From: Rhizobium ruizarguesonis
Lineage (GTDB): Bacteria > Pseudomonadota > Alphaproteobacteria > Rhizobiales > Rhizobiaceae
Assembly (NCBI RefSeq): GCF_012349115.1
Contig: NZ_PQIG01000024.1
Span: 1-64,000, forward strand
DNA length: 64,000 nucleotides
Direction of reading: 5' to 3'
Under the pieces are notes generated by a model. It was not told the origin of the DNA and ran no database searches. It saw only the letters and a program-made list of their open reading frames with translations. Shown here piece after piece: positions 25,548 to 33,933 of the stretch (position 1 is the first letter of the stretch; each line of letters starts with the position of its first letter). Made by a program: the position numbers and the translations under genes.

Positions 25548-26219
25548 TCAGGCTGCAAGCTTCCTGACGTCGATACGCCGGTCGGTGGCCGAAACGGTGA
25601 TTTCGAAGTGGTCGGCCTGCACCACGCCCTGAATATTGCGCGGCCGATGCGCGACGATGGCCACTCCGCCTTTCATCCGGACACTATCATAGAAGATACC
25701 GGCGCCGCCGCTTGAGCGCACCTCCTCCCCCAGCACCTGCGACGCCGCATAGCTGGTGCCGTCATAGACATCGGGCCGCAGCGTCTGCTCGCCGCGAATG
25801 TCGAGGTAATCGCCAATCAGAGTGGCCGAATAGCTTCGATAGGTGCGCGCCATCGTCGCGACCCCGCGCGCGACGGCCTCGCGCCTGAGATGATGGCCAA
25901 CCTCCGCGGCGGCCGTTTTGAGATTGTCGGCGGCATACCAGGCGCCGAGATCAGGGCCGTTGAAGCGCATTCCTCCCGGCGCGACATGCAGGAAGGCCGC
26001 CATGACGATGCTGGCATTGGCAACGCCATAAACCCATTGGTCCTCGGGAAGTCGTTGGATGCGGTCGGCGACAAGGCGGTCGTTGGTCCAGCCGACGAGC
26101 TCCATCACGGCTTGGAGATCGGCCGCCCGCGTCACCGTCTCGAAAAGCCCGATGGGCGGAAATTGCGAGGGGATCAACCGGTGTGACGGACGCGGCGCCT
26201 CTGCAAAACGATCCCTCAC
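25548..26219 (-). CDS. RES-domain toxin (NAD+-degrading type)
   Basis: A 223-residue RES-family protein. The conserved R (SHRLIPSQF, near residue 14), E (LKTAAAEVGHH, near 106) and S (IFYDSVRMKGG, near 180) that name the family are present. Characterised RES toxins (MbcT, ParT) deplete NAD+ or modify targets with it, and stop growth. Its start overlaps the stop of the Xre/ParS-like antitoxin gene by 4 bases, the standard antitoxin-first arrangement. It looks intact. Confidence 0.88.
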   Translation of the reverse strand: MRDRFAEAPRPSHRLIPSQFPPIGLFETVTRAADLQAVMELVGWTNDRLVADRIQRLPEDQWVYGVANASIVMAAFLHVAPGGMRFNGPDLGAWYAADNLKTAAAEVGHHLRREAVARGVATMARTYRSYSATLIGDYLDIRGEQTLRPDVYDGTSYAASQVLGEEVRSSGGAGIFYDSVRMKGGVAIVAHRPRNIQGVVQADHFEITVSATDRRIDVRKLAA

Positions 26220-26737
26220 CGGAAGACGATGTCCGTATCTTCGTAGGGCGTGAACGCTTCGTCGAGTATATTTGGCTGCATGTAGAGACCGCCTCGCGCG
26301 CCATCGAGAAACCGGCGGACGGTCATCAACCCGTCCTGGGTCCCGTTCGTCACGATATCAAGCGGCGGATGCCCGCTGAAAACGAGCGCCTGATGCGGCG
26401 TGCGTAGCCAGGCGACGCCGGCGCGTTCATCGGAAAACAGCACGCCGAGAGCCTGATGGATACCAAGCAGGGCCGAGATGCGGGTCAACGTATCGACATC
26501 AAGCGTAAATGCGCCGAGCTCGCGCGCCTGTTTGGCCCAATTGTGGTAGGTCGACCGAGATGGATAGCCGAGCACGAGCAGACGCTGCTCTTCCGTCAGC
26601 CCCCAGAGATCGGCGATCGCCAAAAAGGTTCGCAAAGCAGGCGCGCTGAGCCTCTTGCGGTTTGCCGGAGCAAACCGCTCCATTTCCAGCCGCTGCGGCC
26701 CCTGGCCTTCTCGTTGCTCCCGTCGTGCATGCAGCAT
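26216..26737 (-). CDS. Xre/MbcA/ParS-type antitoxin of the RES module
   Basis: A 173-residue protein starting MLHARREQREGQGPQRLEME after a CAGGAGGT ribosome site; an upstream ATG at 26788 lacks one. The central part (RTFLAIADLWGLTEEQRLLV, STYHNWAKQARELGAFTLD) is the Xre-like HTH. The C-terminal part (LRTPHQALVFSGHPPLDIVT, then GLMTVRRFLDGARGGLY) is the ParS/MbcA toxin-binding domain, which buries the RES active site. It probably also represses its own promoter. Confidence 0.87.
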   Translation of the reverse strand: MLHARREQREGQGPQRLEMERFAPANRKRLSAPALRTFLAIADLWGLTEEQRLLVLGYPSRSTYHNWAKQARELGAFTLDVDTLTRISALLGIHQALGVLFSDERAGVAWLRTPHQALVFSGHPPLDIVTNGTQDGLMTVRRFLDGARGGLYMQPNILDEAFTPYEDTDIVFR

Positions 26738-26823
26738 AAGGACCTCCTGTCTTGAAATAGACATAGTCCAAATCTGGGCATTCAACAAGCGAATTTAAAG
26801 AGCTGGTCCTGCTGACCACCGAT

Positions 26824-26952
26824 TTAGCCGTCACCATAACCAGGCAGCAGCCGGTAGCGGACCTTGCGGCGGTATTCGGCGTAACCCGGCAGGTCTCTTG
26901 TCAGAAGCTTCTTCTCATCCAAGCAGCCGCGCAGCAATTCCGGCAAAGGCAT
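26824..26952 (-). pseudogene. C-terminal fragment of an isoprenylcysteine-carboxylmethyltransferase-like protein
   Basis: The frame encodes LPELLRGCLDEKKLLTRDLP followed by GYAEYRRKVRYRLLPG. The L-P-G-Y-x-x-Y-x-x-x-V-R-Y-R-L-x-P pattern is the usual C-terminus of bacterial ICMT-like (DUF1295-type) membrane methyltransferases. The membrane part is missing and the front is overlapped by another small frame, so this is a gene remnant. Confidence 0.45.
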
Positions 26953-27013
26953 GGACGAATTCCACCATCGCGTCCGTCGCCCTCCTGCCCAGATCCTTGT
27001 CCTGATTCTCCAT
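26915..27013 (-). CDS. Possible 32-residue peptide with a strong ribosome site
   Basis: CGGAGGT lies 6 bases before an ATG that reads MENQDKDLGRRATDAMVEFV and stops after 32 codons. The end overlaps the ICMT-like fragment in a different phase, so it may be a small gene, or the new front of the remnant put out of frame by a one-base change. Confidence 0.25.
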   Translation of the reverse strand: MENQDKDLGRRATDAMVEFVHAFAGIAARLLG

Positions 27014-27032
27014 CGGTTCGACCTCCGTTATG

Positions 27033-27950
27033 TTAGGCAACCTCGCCTGCCGCCTCGCGGATCGTCTGCATCAGGATCGATTGCGGCAGCGACGGCACGG
27101 CATCGGCGCGCATCGTCAACCCGACCGGTCCCTTGGTCTCGCCGGTATCGACCGGCAGAAGCGCCAGCCGCCCGTCGGCGACATCGTTGGCCACCACGCC
27201 GTTGGAAATGATCCAGATCGCATCGCTTGCCCGCAGAAAAGCGCGGCCGAAGGAATCCGACACCGTCTCGATCTGGTTCGGTAGGCTGGAGACGCCGTTG
27301 GCGATCAAGAAATTTTCGACCACCGGCCGGATGATCGAACCCCGCGTCGGCATCAGCACCGTAAAGTTGGCGAAGCCGGCAAACAGCGATTGCCGGCCGT
27401 CGAGCAGCGGATGGCCGGCGCGCACGGCAAACACCACCTGCTCGGAATAAAGATGTTCGAAGGAAAAACCCGCCATGTTCTCGGCGCCGGCCAGACGTCC
27501 GACAACGATATCGAGATCTCCGACACGAAGCTGCTCCAGGAGCACCGCGTTCTCGCCGGTGACGATCTTCACCCGGCTCCAGGTCTTTTCCTTGAGGAAG
27601 AGTTCCATCGCCCGCGGCATGATGCGCGATGACACCGTCGGCAGCGCGCCGATGCGGATCGGCGGCGCCTCGGAAAATTGCTCCTGCGACACGGAATCGA
27701 GGCCCTGGCGCAACGCGGTCAGTGCCGCGCCTGCGTGGCGCAGGAAGACCTCGCCGTAGCGGGTGATCTTGATGCCGCGGCCATCGCGCTCGAAAACATC
27801 GACACCCAGCACCTGTTCCAGTTCGCGGATCGTCTTGGTGACTGCCGGCTGGCTGACACGCAGCAATTCGGCGGCCTTCATGACGCTCTTCTGCCGCGCC
27901 ACCTCGACAAAGGTTTGCAGATGGCGGAACTTGACCCGGCTGTCGATCAT
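27033..27950 (-). CDS. pcaQ: PcaQ, LysR-type activator of protocatechuate genes
   Basis: A 305-residue LysR regulator starting MIDSRVKFRHLQTFVEVARQ; the in-frame ATG three codons earlier (27959) overlaps its own operator. Residues 1-65 hold the HTH (SVMKAAELLRVSQPAVTKTI), and the rest is the effector domain (GALPTVSSRIMPRAMELFL). In rhizobia PcaQ activates pcaDCHGB in response to beta-carboxy-cis,cis-muconate or a related intermediate. It is divergent from pcaD with a PcaQ-type site between them. Sequence and position agree closely with rhizobial PcaQ. Confidence 0.93.
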   Translation of the reverse strand: MIDSRVKFRHLQTFVEVARQKSVMKAAELLRVSQPAVTKTIRELEQVLGVDVFERDGRGIKITRYGEVFLRHAGAALTALRQGLDSVSQEQFSEAPPIRIGALPTVSSRIMPRAMELFLKEKTWSRVKIVTGENAVLLEQLRVGDLDIVVGRLAGAENMAGFSFEHLYSEQVVFAVRAGHPLLDGRQSLFAGFANFTVLMPTRGSIIRPVVENFLIANGVSSLPNQIETVSDSFGRAFLRASDAIWIISNGVVANDVADGRLALLPVDTGETKGPVGLTMRADAVPSLPQSILMQTIREAAGEVA

Positions 27951-27957
27951 CGCTCGC

Positions 27958-27973
27958 ATAACTCCAGGGTTAT
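27958..27973. promoter_or_regulatory. PcaQ binding site
   Basis: ATAACTCCAGGGTTAT matches the published Sinorhizobium PcaQ site ATAACC-N4-GGTTAA at 10 of 12 defined positions and is itself an inverted repeat. It lies about 73 bases upstream of the pcaD start and directly before pcaQ, suited to activating pcaD and repressing pcaQ. Confidence 0.75.
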
Positions 27974-28045
27974 CGAAACGCCAATAAATATCATTTTACT
28001 TAACCGGATCAACCAGTCAATTTCACTAGACAGGAGGAGAGTGAC

Positions 28046-28855
28046 GTGCAATTCGCCCGCATAAACGACGTGACGATCCATTATCAGATCATTGGTGCCC
28101 CTGCCGACAGGCCGGTGATCGTCTTTACCAATTCGCTTGGAACGGATTTCCGCATCTGGCGTGATGTCGTGGTGCGGCTTGCCGGCGAATTCGCCATCGT
28201 GCTTTACGACAAGCGCGGCCACGGCCTTTCCGATGTCGGCCAGCTCCCCTCATCGATCGAGGACCATGCGACAGATCTCGCCGGCCTGCTCGATCTGCTG
28301 TCGGTCAAGGATGCCGTCATCTGCGGCCTCTCCGTCGGCGGCCTCATCGCCCAGTCGCTCTATCACCGCCGGCCGGACCTGGTCCGCGCGCTGATCCTCT
28401 GCGACACCGCTCACAAGATCGGCACGGCGGAGAGCTGGGACGCCCGCATCGCCGCCGTCGAGAGAAACGGCATCGGCAGCATTGTCGACGCCATCATGGA
28501 GCGTTGGTTCACGCCCGCCTTCCGCCGGCCCGAGAGCACCGCCTATGCCGGCTATTGCAACATGCTGACGCGCCAGCCCGTCGAGGGCTATCTCGCCGCC
28601 TGCGCCGCGATCCGCGATGCCGATTTTACCGAAATCGCCAAGACGATCACCGTCCCGACGATCTGCATCGTCGGCGATCAGGACGGCTCGACGCCGCCCG
28701 ATCTCGTGCTTTCGACCGCAAAGCTGATATCCAGCGCTCGCTACGAGGTCATCCCTGATTGCGCGCACATTCCCTGCGTCGAGCAGCCGGAGGCGCTGAC
28801 GGCGATCATCCGCGCCTTCCTCACATCCGTTCCGTCTGGAGAAGTCAGCCCATGA
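28046..28855 (+). CDS. pcaD: Beta-ketoadipate enol-lactone hydrolase
   Basis: A 269-residue alpha/beta hydrolase that converts beta-ketoadipate enol-lactone to beta-ketoadipate in protocatechuate degradation. TNSLGTDFRIW is the oxyanion region, ICGLSVGGLIAQSL the nucleophile elbow (Ser near residue 95), and PDCAHIPCVEQP holds the catalytic His. It starts with GTG after a very strong AGGAGGAGA ribosome site. First gene of pcaDCHGB; the last 4 bases overlap pcaC. Confidence 0.94.
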   Translation: MQFARINDVTIHYQIIGAPADRPVIVFTNSLGTDFRIWRDVVVRLAGEFAIVLYDKRGHGLSDVGQLPSSIEDHATDLAGLLDLLSVKDAVICGLSVGGLIAQSLYHRRPDLVRALILCDTAHKIGTAESWDARIAAVERNGIGSIVDAIMERWFTPAFRRPESTAYAGYCNMLTRQPVEGYLAACAAIRDADFTEIAKTITVPTICIVGDQDGSTPPDLVLSTAKLISSARYEVIPDCAHIPCVEQPEALTAIIRAFLTSVPSGEVSP

Positions 28856-29256
28856 ATGAGACCGCATCCTCCTCCGAGCGCTATCGCCAGGGCATGGCGA
28901 CCCGCCGCGCCGTGCTCGGCGACGCCCATGTCGAGCGCGCCGCCAGTGCATCGACGGAGTTCGACCGCCCCTTCCAGGAATTGATCACCGAAGCTGCCTG
29001 GGGCCATGTCTGGTCGCGCCCGGCGCTGACGAAGCGCGAGCGCTCGATCATCACGATCGCTCTGCTTGCGGCGCTGGGCCAAGACGACGAGGTCGCCATG
29101 CATGTGCGCGCCACCGCCAATACGGGGGCGACCCGGGAGGATATTTGCGAGGCGCTGCTGCATGTGGCGATCTATGCCGGCGTTCCCGCCGCCAATCACG
29201 CGATCAAGATCGCAAAGCAGGCTTTTGAACAGATGGACGCCGAAAAGGCGGCCTGA
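28852..29256 (+). CDS. pcaC: 4-carboxymuconolactone decarboxylase
   Basis: A 134-residue protein of the AhpD-like carboxymuconolactone decarboxylase fold (FDRPFQELITEAAWGHVWSR, then LTKRERSIITIALLAALGQD and EAMLHVA-type helix EALLHVAIYAGVPAAN). It decarboxylates gamma-carboxymuconolactone to the enol-lactone used by PcaD. The ATG at 28852 overlaps the pcaD stop (ATGA). Length is normal. Confidence 0.94.
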   Translation: MNETASSSERYRQGMATRRAVLGDAHVERAASASTEFDRPFQELITEAAWGHVWSRPALTKRERSIITIALLAALGQDDEVAMHVRATANTGATREDICEALLHVAIYAGVPAANHAIKIAKQAFEQMDAEKAA

Positions 29257-29265
29257 GGGAGGAAC

Positions 29266-30015
29266 ATGTCCGAACGACCGAACCGCAAGCCCGAGACCGG
29301 CGGCTTCTTCGCCCGCGACCGCGCCTGGCATGCGCCGGCGCTGACCCCCGGCTACAAGACCTCCGTGCTGCGCGCGCCGCAGCGCGCGCTGCTGTCGCTT
29401 GACGGCACGATTTCCGAGACCACCGGTCCGGTCTTTGGCCATTCGATGATCGGCGAACTCGACAACGACCTGATCCTGAACTATGCGCAGCCCGGCGAAA
29501 GTGCGATCGGCGAACGCATCATCGTCCATGGCCGCGTGCTCGACGAGCGCGCCAGGCCGGTTCAAGGCGCCTTGGTCGAGTTCTGGCAGGCCAATGCCGG
29601 CGGCCGCTATCGCCACAAGAAGGAAACCTACCTGGCGGCGATCGACCCGAATTTCGGGGGCTGCGGCCGCGCCATCACCGACGAGGACGGCCACTACCAT
29701 TTCCGCACCATCCGTCCCGGCGCCTATCCCTGGCCGAACGGCATCAACGACTGGCGTCCCGCCCATATCCATTTTTCGATCTTCGGACACGGCTTTGCCC
29801 AACGCCTGATCACCCAGATGTATTTCGAAGGCGATCCGATGATCTGGAAATGTCCGATCGTCGGCACGATCCCCGACAAGGCGGCGATCGAGCAGCTGAT
29901 CGCGCCGCTCGACTGGGGCAATACCATCCCGATGGATTCACGCGCCTATAAATTCGATATCGTGCTGCGCGGCCGCCGCTCGACGATGTTCGAAAACAAA
30001 TTGGAGGGCAACTGA
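29266..30015 (+). CDS. pcaH: Protocatechuate 3,4-dioxygenase beta subunit
   Basis: A 249-residue intradiol dioxygenase subunit. [16 protein letters not shown] carries one of the iron-binding tyrosines and [11 protein letters not shown] the two histidine ligands; a second tyrosine ligand lies in the RYRHKKETY region. With PcaG it opens protocatechuate to 3-carboxy-cis,cis-muconate using non-heme Fe(III). It begins 9 bases after pcaC and is followed 2 bases later by pcaG. Confidence 0.95.
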   Translation: MSERPNRKPETGGFFARDRAWHAPALTPGYKTSVLRAPQRALLSLDGTISETTGPVFGHSMIGELDNDLILNYAQPGESAIGERIIVHGRVLDERARPVQGALVEFWQANAGGRYRHKKETYLAAIDPNFGGCGRAITDEDGHYHFRTIRPGAYPWPNGINDWRPAHIHFSIFGHGFAQRLITQMYFEGDPMIWKCPIVGTIPDKAAIEQLIAPLDWGNTIPMDSRAYKFDIVLRGRRSTMFENKLEGN

Positions 30016-30017
30016 CC

Positions 30018-30629
30018 ATGCAACAGCTCGGCTATCTCAAGGAAACCCCGTCGCAGACGGCCGGCCCCTATGTCCATATCGGCCTGACGCCGAATTTCTG
30101 CGACATAGCGGGCGTCTACGACACCGATCTCGGCATCGCGATGGTCAACGACAAGACGCTCGGCGAGCGTATCACCGTCACCGGCCGGATCTTCGACGGC
30201 GCCGGCGCGCTGGTGCGCGATGCGGTCATCGAGATCTGGCAGGCCGACAGCGCCGGCCTCTACAACAGCCCGTCGGAAATGCGCGGCGCCGCCGATCCCA
30301 ATTTCACCGGCTGGGGCCGCTGCCCGACCCGTGCTGAAGACGGCGTCTACAGCTTCGAGACGGTCAAGCCCGGCCGCGTCCCCTTCAAGGACGGCCGCAG
30401 ACAAGCCCCGCACATCACCTTCTGGATCGTCGCCCGCGGCATCAATATCGGCCTGCATACACGCATGTATTTTCCGGAGGAGACGGAGGCCAATGCCGCC
30501 GACCCGCTGCTTTCGCGCATCGAACATCGCGAGCGCGTCGCAACGATGATCGCCACCCGCGACGGCGCCACCTGTCATTTCGACATCTATCTGCAGGGTC
30601 CGAAGGAAACGGTTTTTCTCGATATCTGA
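30018..30629 (+). CDS. pcaG: Protocatechuate 3,4-dioxygenase alpha subunit
   Basis: A 203-residue subunit (MQQLGYLKETPSQTAGPYVH) with the same intradiol fold as PcaH (VIEIWQADSAGLYNSPSEMR, GVYSFETVKPGRVPF) but without the full set of iron ligands, as usual for the alpha chain. It helps form the active site in the alpha-beta complex. Coupled to pcaH. Confidence 0.95.
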   Translation: MQQLGYLKETPSQTAGPYVHIGLTPNFCDIAGVYDTDLGIAMVNDKTLGERITVTGRIFDGAGALVRDAVIEIWQADSAGLYNSPSEMRGAADPNFTGWGRCPTRAEDGVYSFETVKPGRVPFKDGRRQAPHITFWIVARGINIGLHTRMYFPEETEANAADPLLSRIEHRERVATMIATRDGATCHFDIYLQGPKETVFLDI

Positions 30630-30693
30630 GGGTCTGCATGCCGGCTGCTTGTTCTAAGGGCTCCGTGCAGGTAGCCTCCCCTCACTCTACCCT

Positions 30694-30711
30694 CTCTCCC
30701 CGAGGGGAGAG
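30694..30711. repeat. CTCTCCCC/GGGGAGAG intergenic palindrome
   Basis: CTCTCCCC (30694-30701), GA, then GGGGAGAG (30704-30711) form an 8-bp stem with a 2-base loop in the 125-base pcaG-pcaB gap. This type of palindrome is scattered between genes in rhizobia. It may stabilise or attenuate the pcaDCHG transcript before pcaB. Confidence 0.55.
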
Positions 30712-30754
30712 GGTGCGGCAGCCGGATGGGGACGACGCAATAAACGAGAGACCG

Positions 30755-31801
30755 ATGACCGCATCGCCCTTCGACCACCCCTTCCTTTCCGGCCTGCTCG
30801 GCGACGATGAAATCGCGCCCTATTTCTCCGCCGAGGCGGATATACGGGCGATGCTTTCCTTCGAGGCCGCGCTCGCCAAGGCTGAAGCCGCTCACGGCCT
30901 CATTCCTGCCGAAGCGGCAAGGCGCATCGCTGACACCTGCGCTGCCTTCTCGCCCGATGTGTCCAGTCTTCGATCGGCAACGGCAAGGGACGGTGTCGTC
31001 GTTCCCGATCTCGTCAAGCAGCTGCGCGCTGATGTCGGCGAGGAAGCGGCCAAAAGCCTGCATCTCGGCGCGACCAGCCAGGATGTCATCGATACCAGCC
31101 TGATGATCCGCCTGAAGGCCGTCGTCTTCCTGTTTGCCGGCCGGCTTTCCACTATTGCCGCAGGGCTCGATGCGCTGGACGGCCAGTTCGGGCGGAACCA
31201 GCTGATGGGTCATACCCGCATGCAGGCGGCAATCCCGATCACCGTCTCCGATCGCCTCAATACGTGGCGCGCACCGCTCGCGACCTATCGCGACCGCCTG
31301 ACCGAACAGAGCTTTCCCGTTCAGTTCGGTGGTGCGGCCGGCACGCTGGACAAGCTCGGATCGCAGGCCGCAGCCATCCGCGCCTCGCTCGCCCAGGAGC
31401 TCGGCCTCACCGATGCACCGCAATGGCAGAGCGGGCGTCTGCCGATCGCCGATATTGCCGGCCTGTTCGCGTCGATATCGGGCAGTCTCGGCAAGATCGG
31501 GCAGGATATCGCGCTGCTCGCCCAGGCCGGCGATGAGATCGAAATTTCAGGCGGCGGCACCTCGTCGGCCATGGCACACAAGCAAAACCCCGTTTCCGCC
31601 GAAGTCCTCGTCTCGCTCGCCCGCTTCAACGCCACGGCGCTCTCGGGCATCCATCATTCCTTCGTCCACGAACAGGAACGCTCGGGCTCTGCCTGGACGC
31701 TCGAATGGCTGCTGCTGCCGCAAATGACGATGGCAACCGCCGCCAGCCTGCGGCTCGCCGGGGAGCTGATAAAAAATATTAAGAGACTTGGAACGGCCTA
31801 A
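30755..31801 (+). CDS. pcaB: 3-carboxy-cis,cis-muconate cycloisomerase
   Basis: A 348-residue member of the fumarase/aspartase superfamily. LGATSQDVIDTSLM and the signature GGGTSSAMAHKQNPVSAEVL (near residue 265) are clear. It cyclises carboxymuconate to gamma-carboxymuconolactone. The start at 30755 (MTASPFDHPFLSG) fits the family; the frame continues upstream through the palindrome but without conserved sequence. Last gene of the pca operon; its end overlaps the convergent antitoxin gene by 4 bases. Confidence 0.93.
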   Translation: MTASPFDHPFLSGLLGDDEIAPYFSAEADIRAMLSFEAALAKAEAAHGLIPAEAARRIADTCAAFSPDVSSLRSATARDGVVVPDLVKQLRADVGEEAAKSLHLGATSQDVIDTSLMIRLKAVVFLFAGRLSTIAAGLDALDGQFGRNQLMGHTRMQAAIPITVSDRLNTWRAPLATYRDRLTEQSFPVQFGGAAGTLDKLGSQAAAIRASLAQELGLTDAPQWQSGRLPIADIAGLFASISGSLGKIGQDIALLAQAGDEIEISGGGTSSAMAHKQNPVSAEVLVSLARFNATALSGIHHSFVHEQERSGSAWTLEWLLLPQMTMATAASLRLAGELIKNIKRLGTA

Positions 31802-32121
31802 TTCAGAACCTGAAGCCCGTGCTTCTGCACGATCGAGAGCAGCTTCAGCGCTATTCCGCTCGGCCGCTTGGCACCGCTTTCCCATTTCTGCACGGTGGAT
31901 TCGCTGGTGTTGAGATATCGTGCGAAAACCGGCTGGCTGACGTGATTGCTTTCCCGCAGTGCCTTGATGGCCTCGGGACCAAGTGCGTGCGGCGAAACCA
32001 GGCAGCTTTCATCGAAGGAGCGCATCGTTTCCTTGTCGATCGTTCCTATTTTATGCATGGGCTTCGCAGACGTGTGAATCGCCTCGAACGCATCGTTCTT
32101 GTACTTAATGCTTTTTGCCAT
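31798..32121 (-). CDS. NadS/HigA-like antitoxin, toxin partner lost
   Basis: A 107-residue protein starting MAKSIKYKNDAFEAIHTSAK, with a C-terminal HTH (SNHVSQPVFARYLNTSESTV, KWESGAKRPSGIALKLL). This is the common antitoxin that follows a RelE/HigB-type toxin in rhizobia. The matching toxin immediately upstream is reduced to its first 40 or so codons, fused in frame to this gene. Without a toxin it may remain as a DNA-binding regulator or an anti-addiction relic. Confidence 0.8.
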   Translation of the reverse strand: MAKSIKYKNDAFEAIHTSAKPMHKIGTIDKETMRSFDESCLVSPHALGPEAIKALRESNHVSQPVFARYLNTSESTVQKWESGAKRPSGIALKLLSIVQKHGLQVLN

Positions 32122-32278
32122 GTTCGATCTCCAGACGCCGCCCAGATCACCGGCCTTGCCTTCCGCGACCTGCCTGATAGTTTTCAATAATTCGGAATCC
32201 GATATCCGCGCTTTGCGAGCTGCCTTGGTAAACCACCCGGTTTTGAAAGCGGTTCCGCCATGTCTCAAAGTAGCACCC
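32122..32278 (-). pseudogene. Truncated RelE/HigB-type toxin
   Basis: The frame reads LRHGGTAFKTGWFTKAARKA, RISDSELLKTIRQVAEGKAG and DLGG, the N-terminal third of a RelE/HigB-family toxin, then passes directly into the antitoxin start (VWRSNMAKS). The catalytic C-terminal two thirds are gone, apparently by an internal deletion that kept the reading frame. Confidence 0.6.
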
Positions 32279-32323
32279 GGTGCTATGTTTTTCAAGTTGA
32301 CTTCCCAAGATGAGAGCAACCCC

Positions 32324-33091
32324 GTGACCTTCCCCCTCTTCGATCTCTCCGGCCGCCGCGCCCTTGTCACCGGCTCCAGTCAGGGCATCGGCCGCGCATT
32401 GGCGGTCGGGCTTGCCGAGCATGGCGCTTCGATCATCATCAACGGCCGCAACGCGCAGAAGGCGGAGGCCGCCGCCGAGGATATTCGTCGCAGCCATCGC
32501 CATGCCGTCAGCGCCGCCTTCGACGTCACCGATGCGGAGGCCAGCCGCACCGCCATCGCCTATATCGAGGCCGAGATCGGCCCGATCGACATCCTCGTCA
32601 ACAATGCCGGTATGCAGTTCCGCTCACCGCTGGAGAACTTTCCGGTCGACAAATGGGACGAGATCTTCAAGACCAACGTCTCCAGCCTGTTCTATGTCAG
32701 CCAGCCGGTCGCCCAGGCGATGATTGCGCGTGGCCGCGGCAAGATCATCAACATCGCCTCCGTCCAGGCCGAACTCGCCCGTCCCGGCATTGCGCCCTAT
32801 ACCGCTACCAAGGGCGCGGTGAAGAACCTCACGCGCGGCATGGCGACCGACTGGGCGAAATACGGCCTGCAGATCAATGCGATCGCGCCCGGCTATTTCC
32901 GCACGCCGCTTAACCAGGCGCTGGTCGATGATCCAAAGTTTTCTGGCTGGCTTGAAACCCGCACCCCGGCCGGCCGCTGGGGCGAGGTCAAGGAGCTTGT
33001 CGGCGCCGCGGTCTTCCTGGCCTCGGATGCCTCCTCCTTTGTCAACGGCCATATGCTGACCGTCGATGGCGGCATCACCGCCTCGCTTTAA
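32324..33091 (+). CDS. Short-chain dehydrogenase/reductase, gluconate 5-dehydrogenase-like
   Basis: A 255-residue SDR with TGSSQGIGRAL (NAD(P)-binding), NNAGMQFRSPLE, the catalytic Ser (INIASVQAE) and Y-x3-K (PYTATKGAVKNL), and C-terminal GHMLTVDGGITASL. Closest in character to gluconate 5-dehydrogenases. The GTG at 32324 (VTFPLFDLSGRRALVTG) begins the family-typical N-terminus; an ATG at 32285 is the alternative. It stands alone between the pca operon and the shikimate genes, so it may reduce or oxidise a cyclic polyol or keto acid, but the substrate is unknown. Confidence 0.8.
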   Translation: MTFPLFDLSGRRALVTGSSQGIGRALAVGLAEHGASIIINGRNAQKAEAAAEDIRRSHRHAVSAAFDVTDAEASRTAIAYIEAEIGPIDILVNNAGMQFRSPLENFPVDKWDEIFKTNVSSLFYVSQPVAQAMIARGRGKIINIASVQAELARPGIAPYTATKGAVKNLTRGMATDWAKYGLQINAIAPGYFRTPLNQALVDDPKFSGWLETRTPAGRWGEVKELVGAAVFLASDASSFVNGHMLTVDGGITASL

Positions 33092-33098
33092 ATTTGCA

Positions 33099-33929
33099 TC
33101 ATCCGAGCTTGGCGATGGCACGCAGATTGTCGGCCGTCGTCGTCGGGAATTCGAAGAATTCGAGATAGGCTGGAATCTGTTCGAACAACATGTCCGTCCC
33201 CACCTGAAATGCACAGCCGCGCGCCCGCACGGCCTCGAGAAAAGGGGTTATCTCCTTGGTCATCACGACTTCGCCGACGAAGGTCGAAGGCGAGATGCGG
33301 TCGATATCGATCGGCAGCGGGTCGCCCCGTCGCATTCCGAGAGGTGTCGCATTGACGACAATGTCGAAGCCTGCCGGATCGGCGGAGCCGACCGTTACTT
33401 CAAGCTGCGGATAATATTTCTTCAGCCTGTCCAGCAGCGCGGTCGCGGTCGTCTCGTTGGCGTCGAAGATGGCGAGATGCTCCACGCCCGCCTGTGCCAA
33501 CGACGCGGCGATCGCCGAGCCGACGCCGCCGGCACCCGCAATGAGCGCATGGGCTCCTTCAACCTTTTTACCCTTGCGCAACACGCCGCGAACGAAGCCC
33601 TCGCCATCGAACATGTCACCGATCAGCCTGCCATCCGAACCGAGACGCACTGCATTGCACGAGCCGGCGACTTTCGCGTTGGTCGACGTTTCGTCGAGCA
33701 GCGCCATCGTCGAAATCTTGTGCGGCATCGTGATCAGAGCACCGTGGATATTGGACAACCGGAACAGAAGCTTCAGAAATGCCGAATAGTCCTCCGGCCT
33801 GCAGCCCATCGGCACGACGACGGCATCAATTCCGTTCTTCTCGAAGTAAGGATTGTAGATCAGCGGCGCCTTGAAGGACTCCGTCGGGTAGCCGAGGTGA
33901 GCGATGAGTTTGGTCGTCCCGGTGATCAT
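33099..33929 (-). CDS. Shikimate/quinate dehydrogenase family protein
   Basis: A 276-residue enzyme. GALITMPHKISTMALLD carries the catalytic Lys, SCNAVRLGSDGRLIGDMFDG the cofactor-proximal Asn/Asp, and ALIAGAGGVGSAIAASLAQA the NAD(P) fold. The usual S-x-S-P substrate motif near the N-terminus is altered (GYPTESFKAPLIYNPYF), which sets it apart from housekeeping AroE. With dehydroquinate dehydratase and dehydroshikimate dehydratase genes nearby it probably oxidises shikimate or quinate for catabolism. It is last in a long minus-strand operon and lies 4 bases from the Gfo/Idh/MocA gene. Confidence 0.85.
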   Translation of the reverse strand: MITGTTKLIAHLGYPTESFKAPLIYNPYFEKNGIDAVVVPMGCRPEDYSAFLKLLFRLSNIHGALITMPHKISTMALLDETSTNAKVAGSCNAVRLGSDGRLIGDMFDGEGFVRGVLRKGKKVEGAHALIAGAGGVGSAIAASLAQAGVEHLAIFDANETTATALLDRLKKYYPQLEVTVGSADPAGFDIVVNATPLGMRRGDPLPIDIDRISPSTFVGEVVMTKEITPFLEAVRARGCAFQVGTDMLFEQIPAYLEFFEFPTTTADNLRAIAKLG

Positions 33930-33933
33930 GTGG

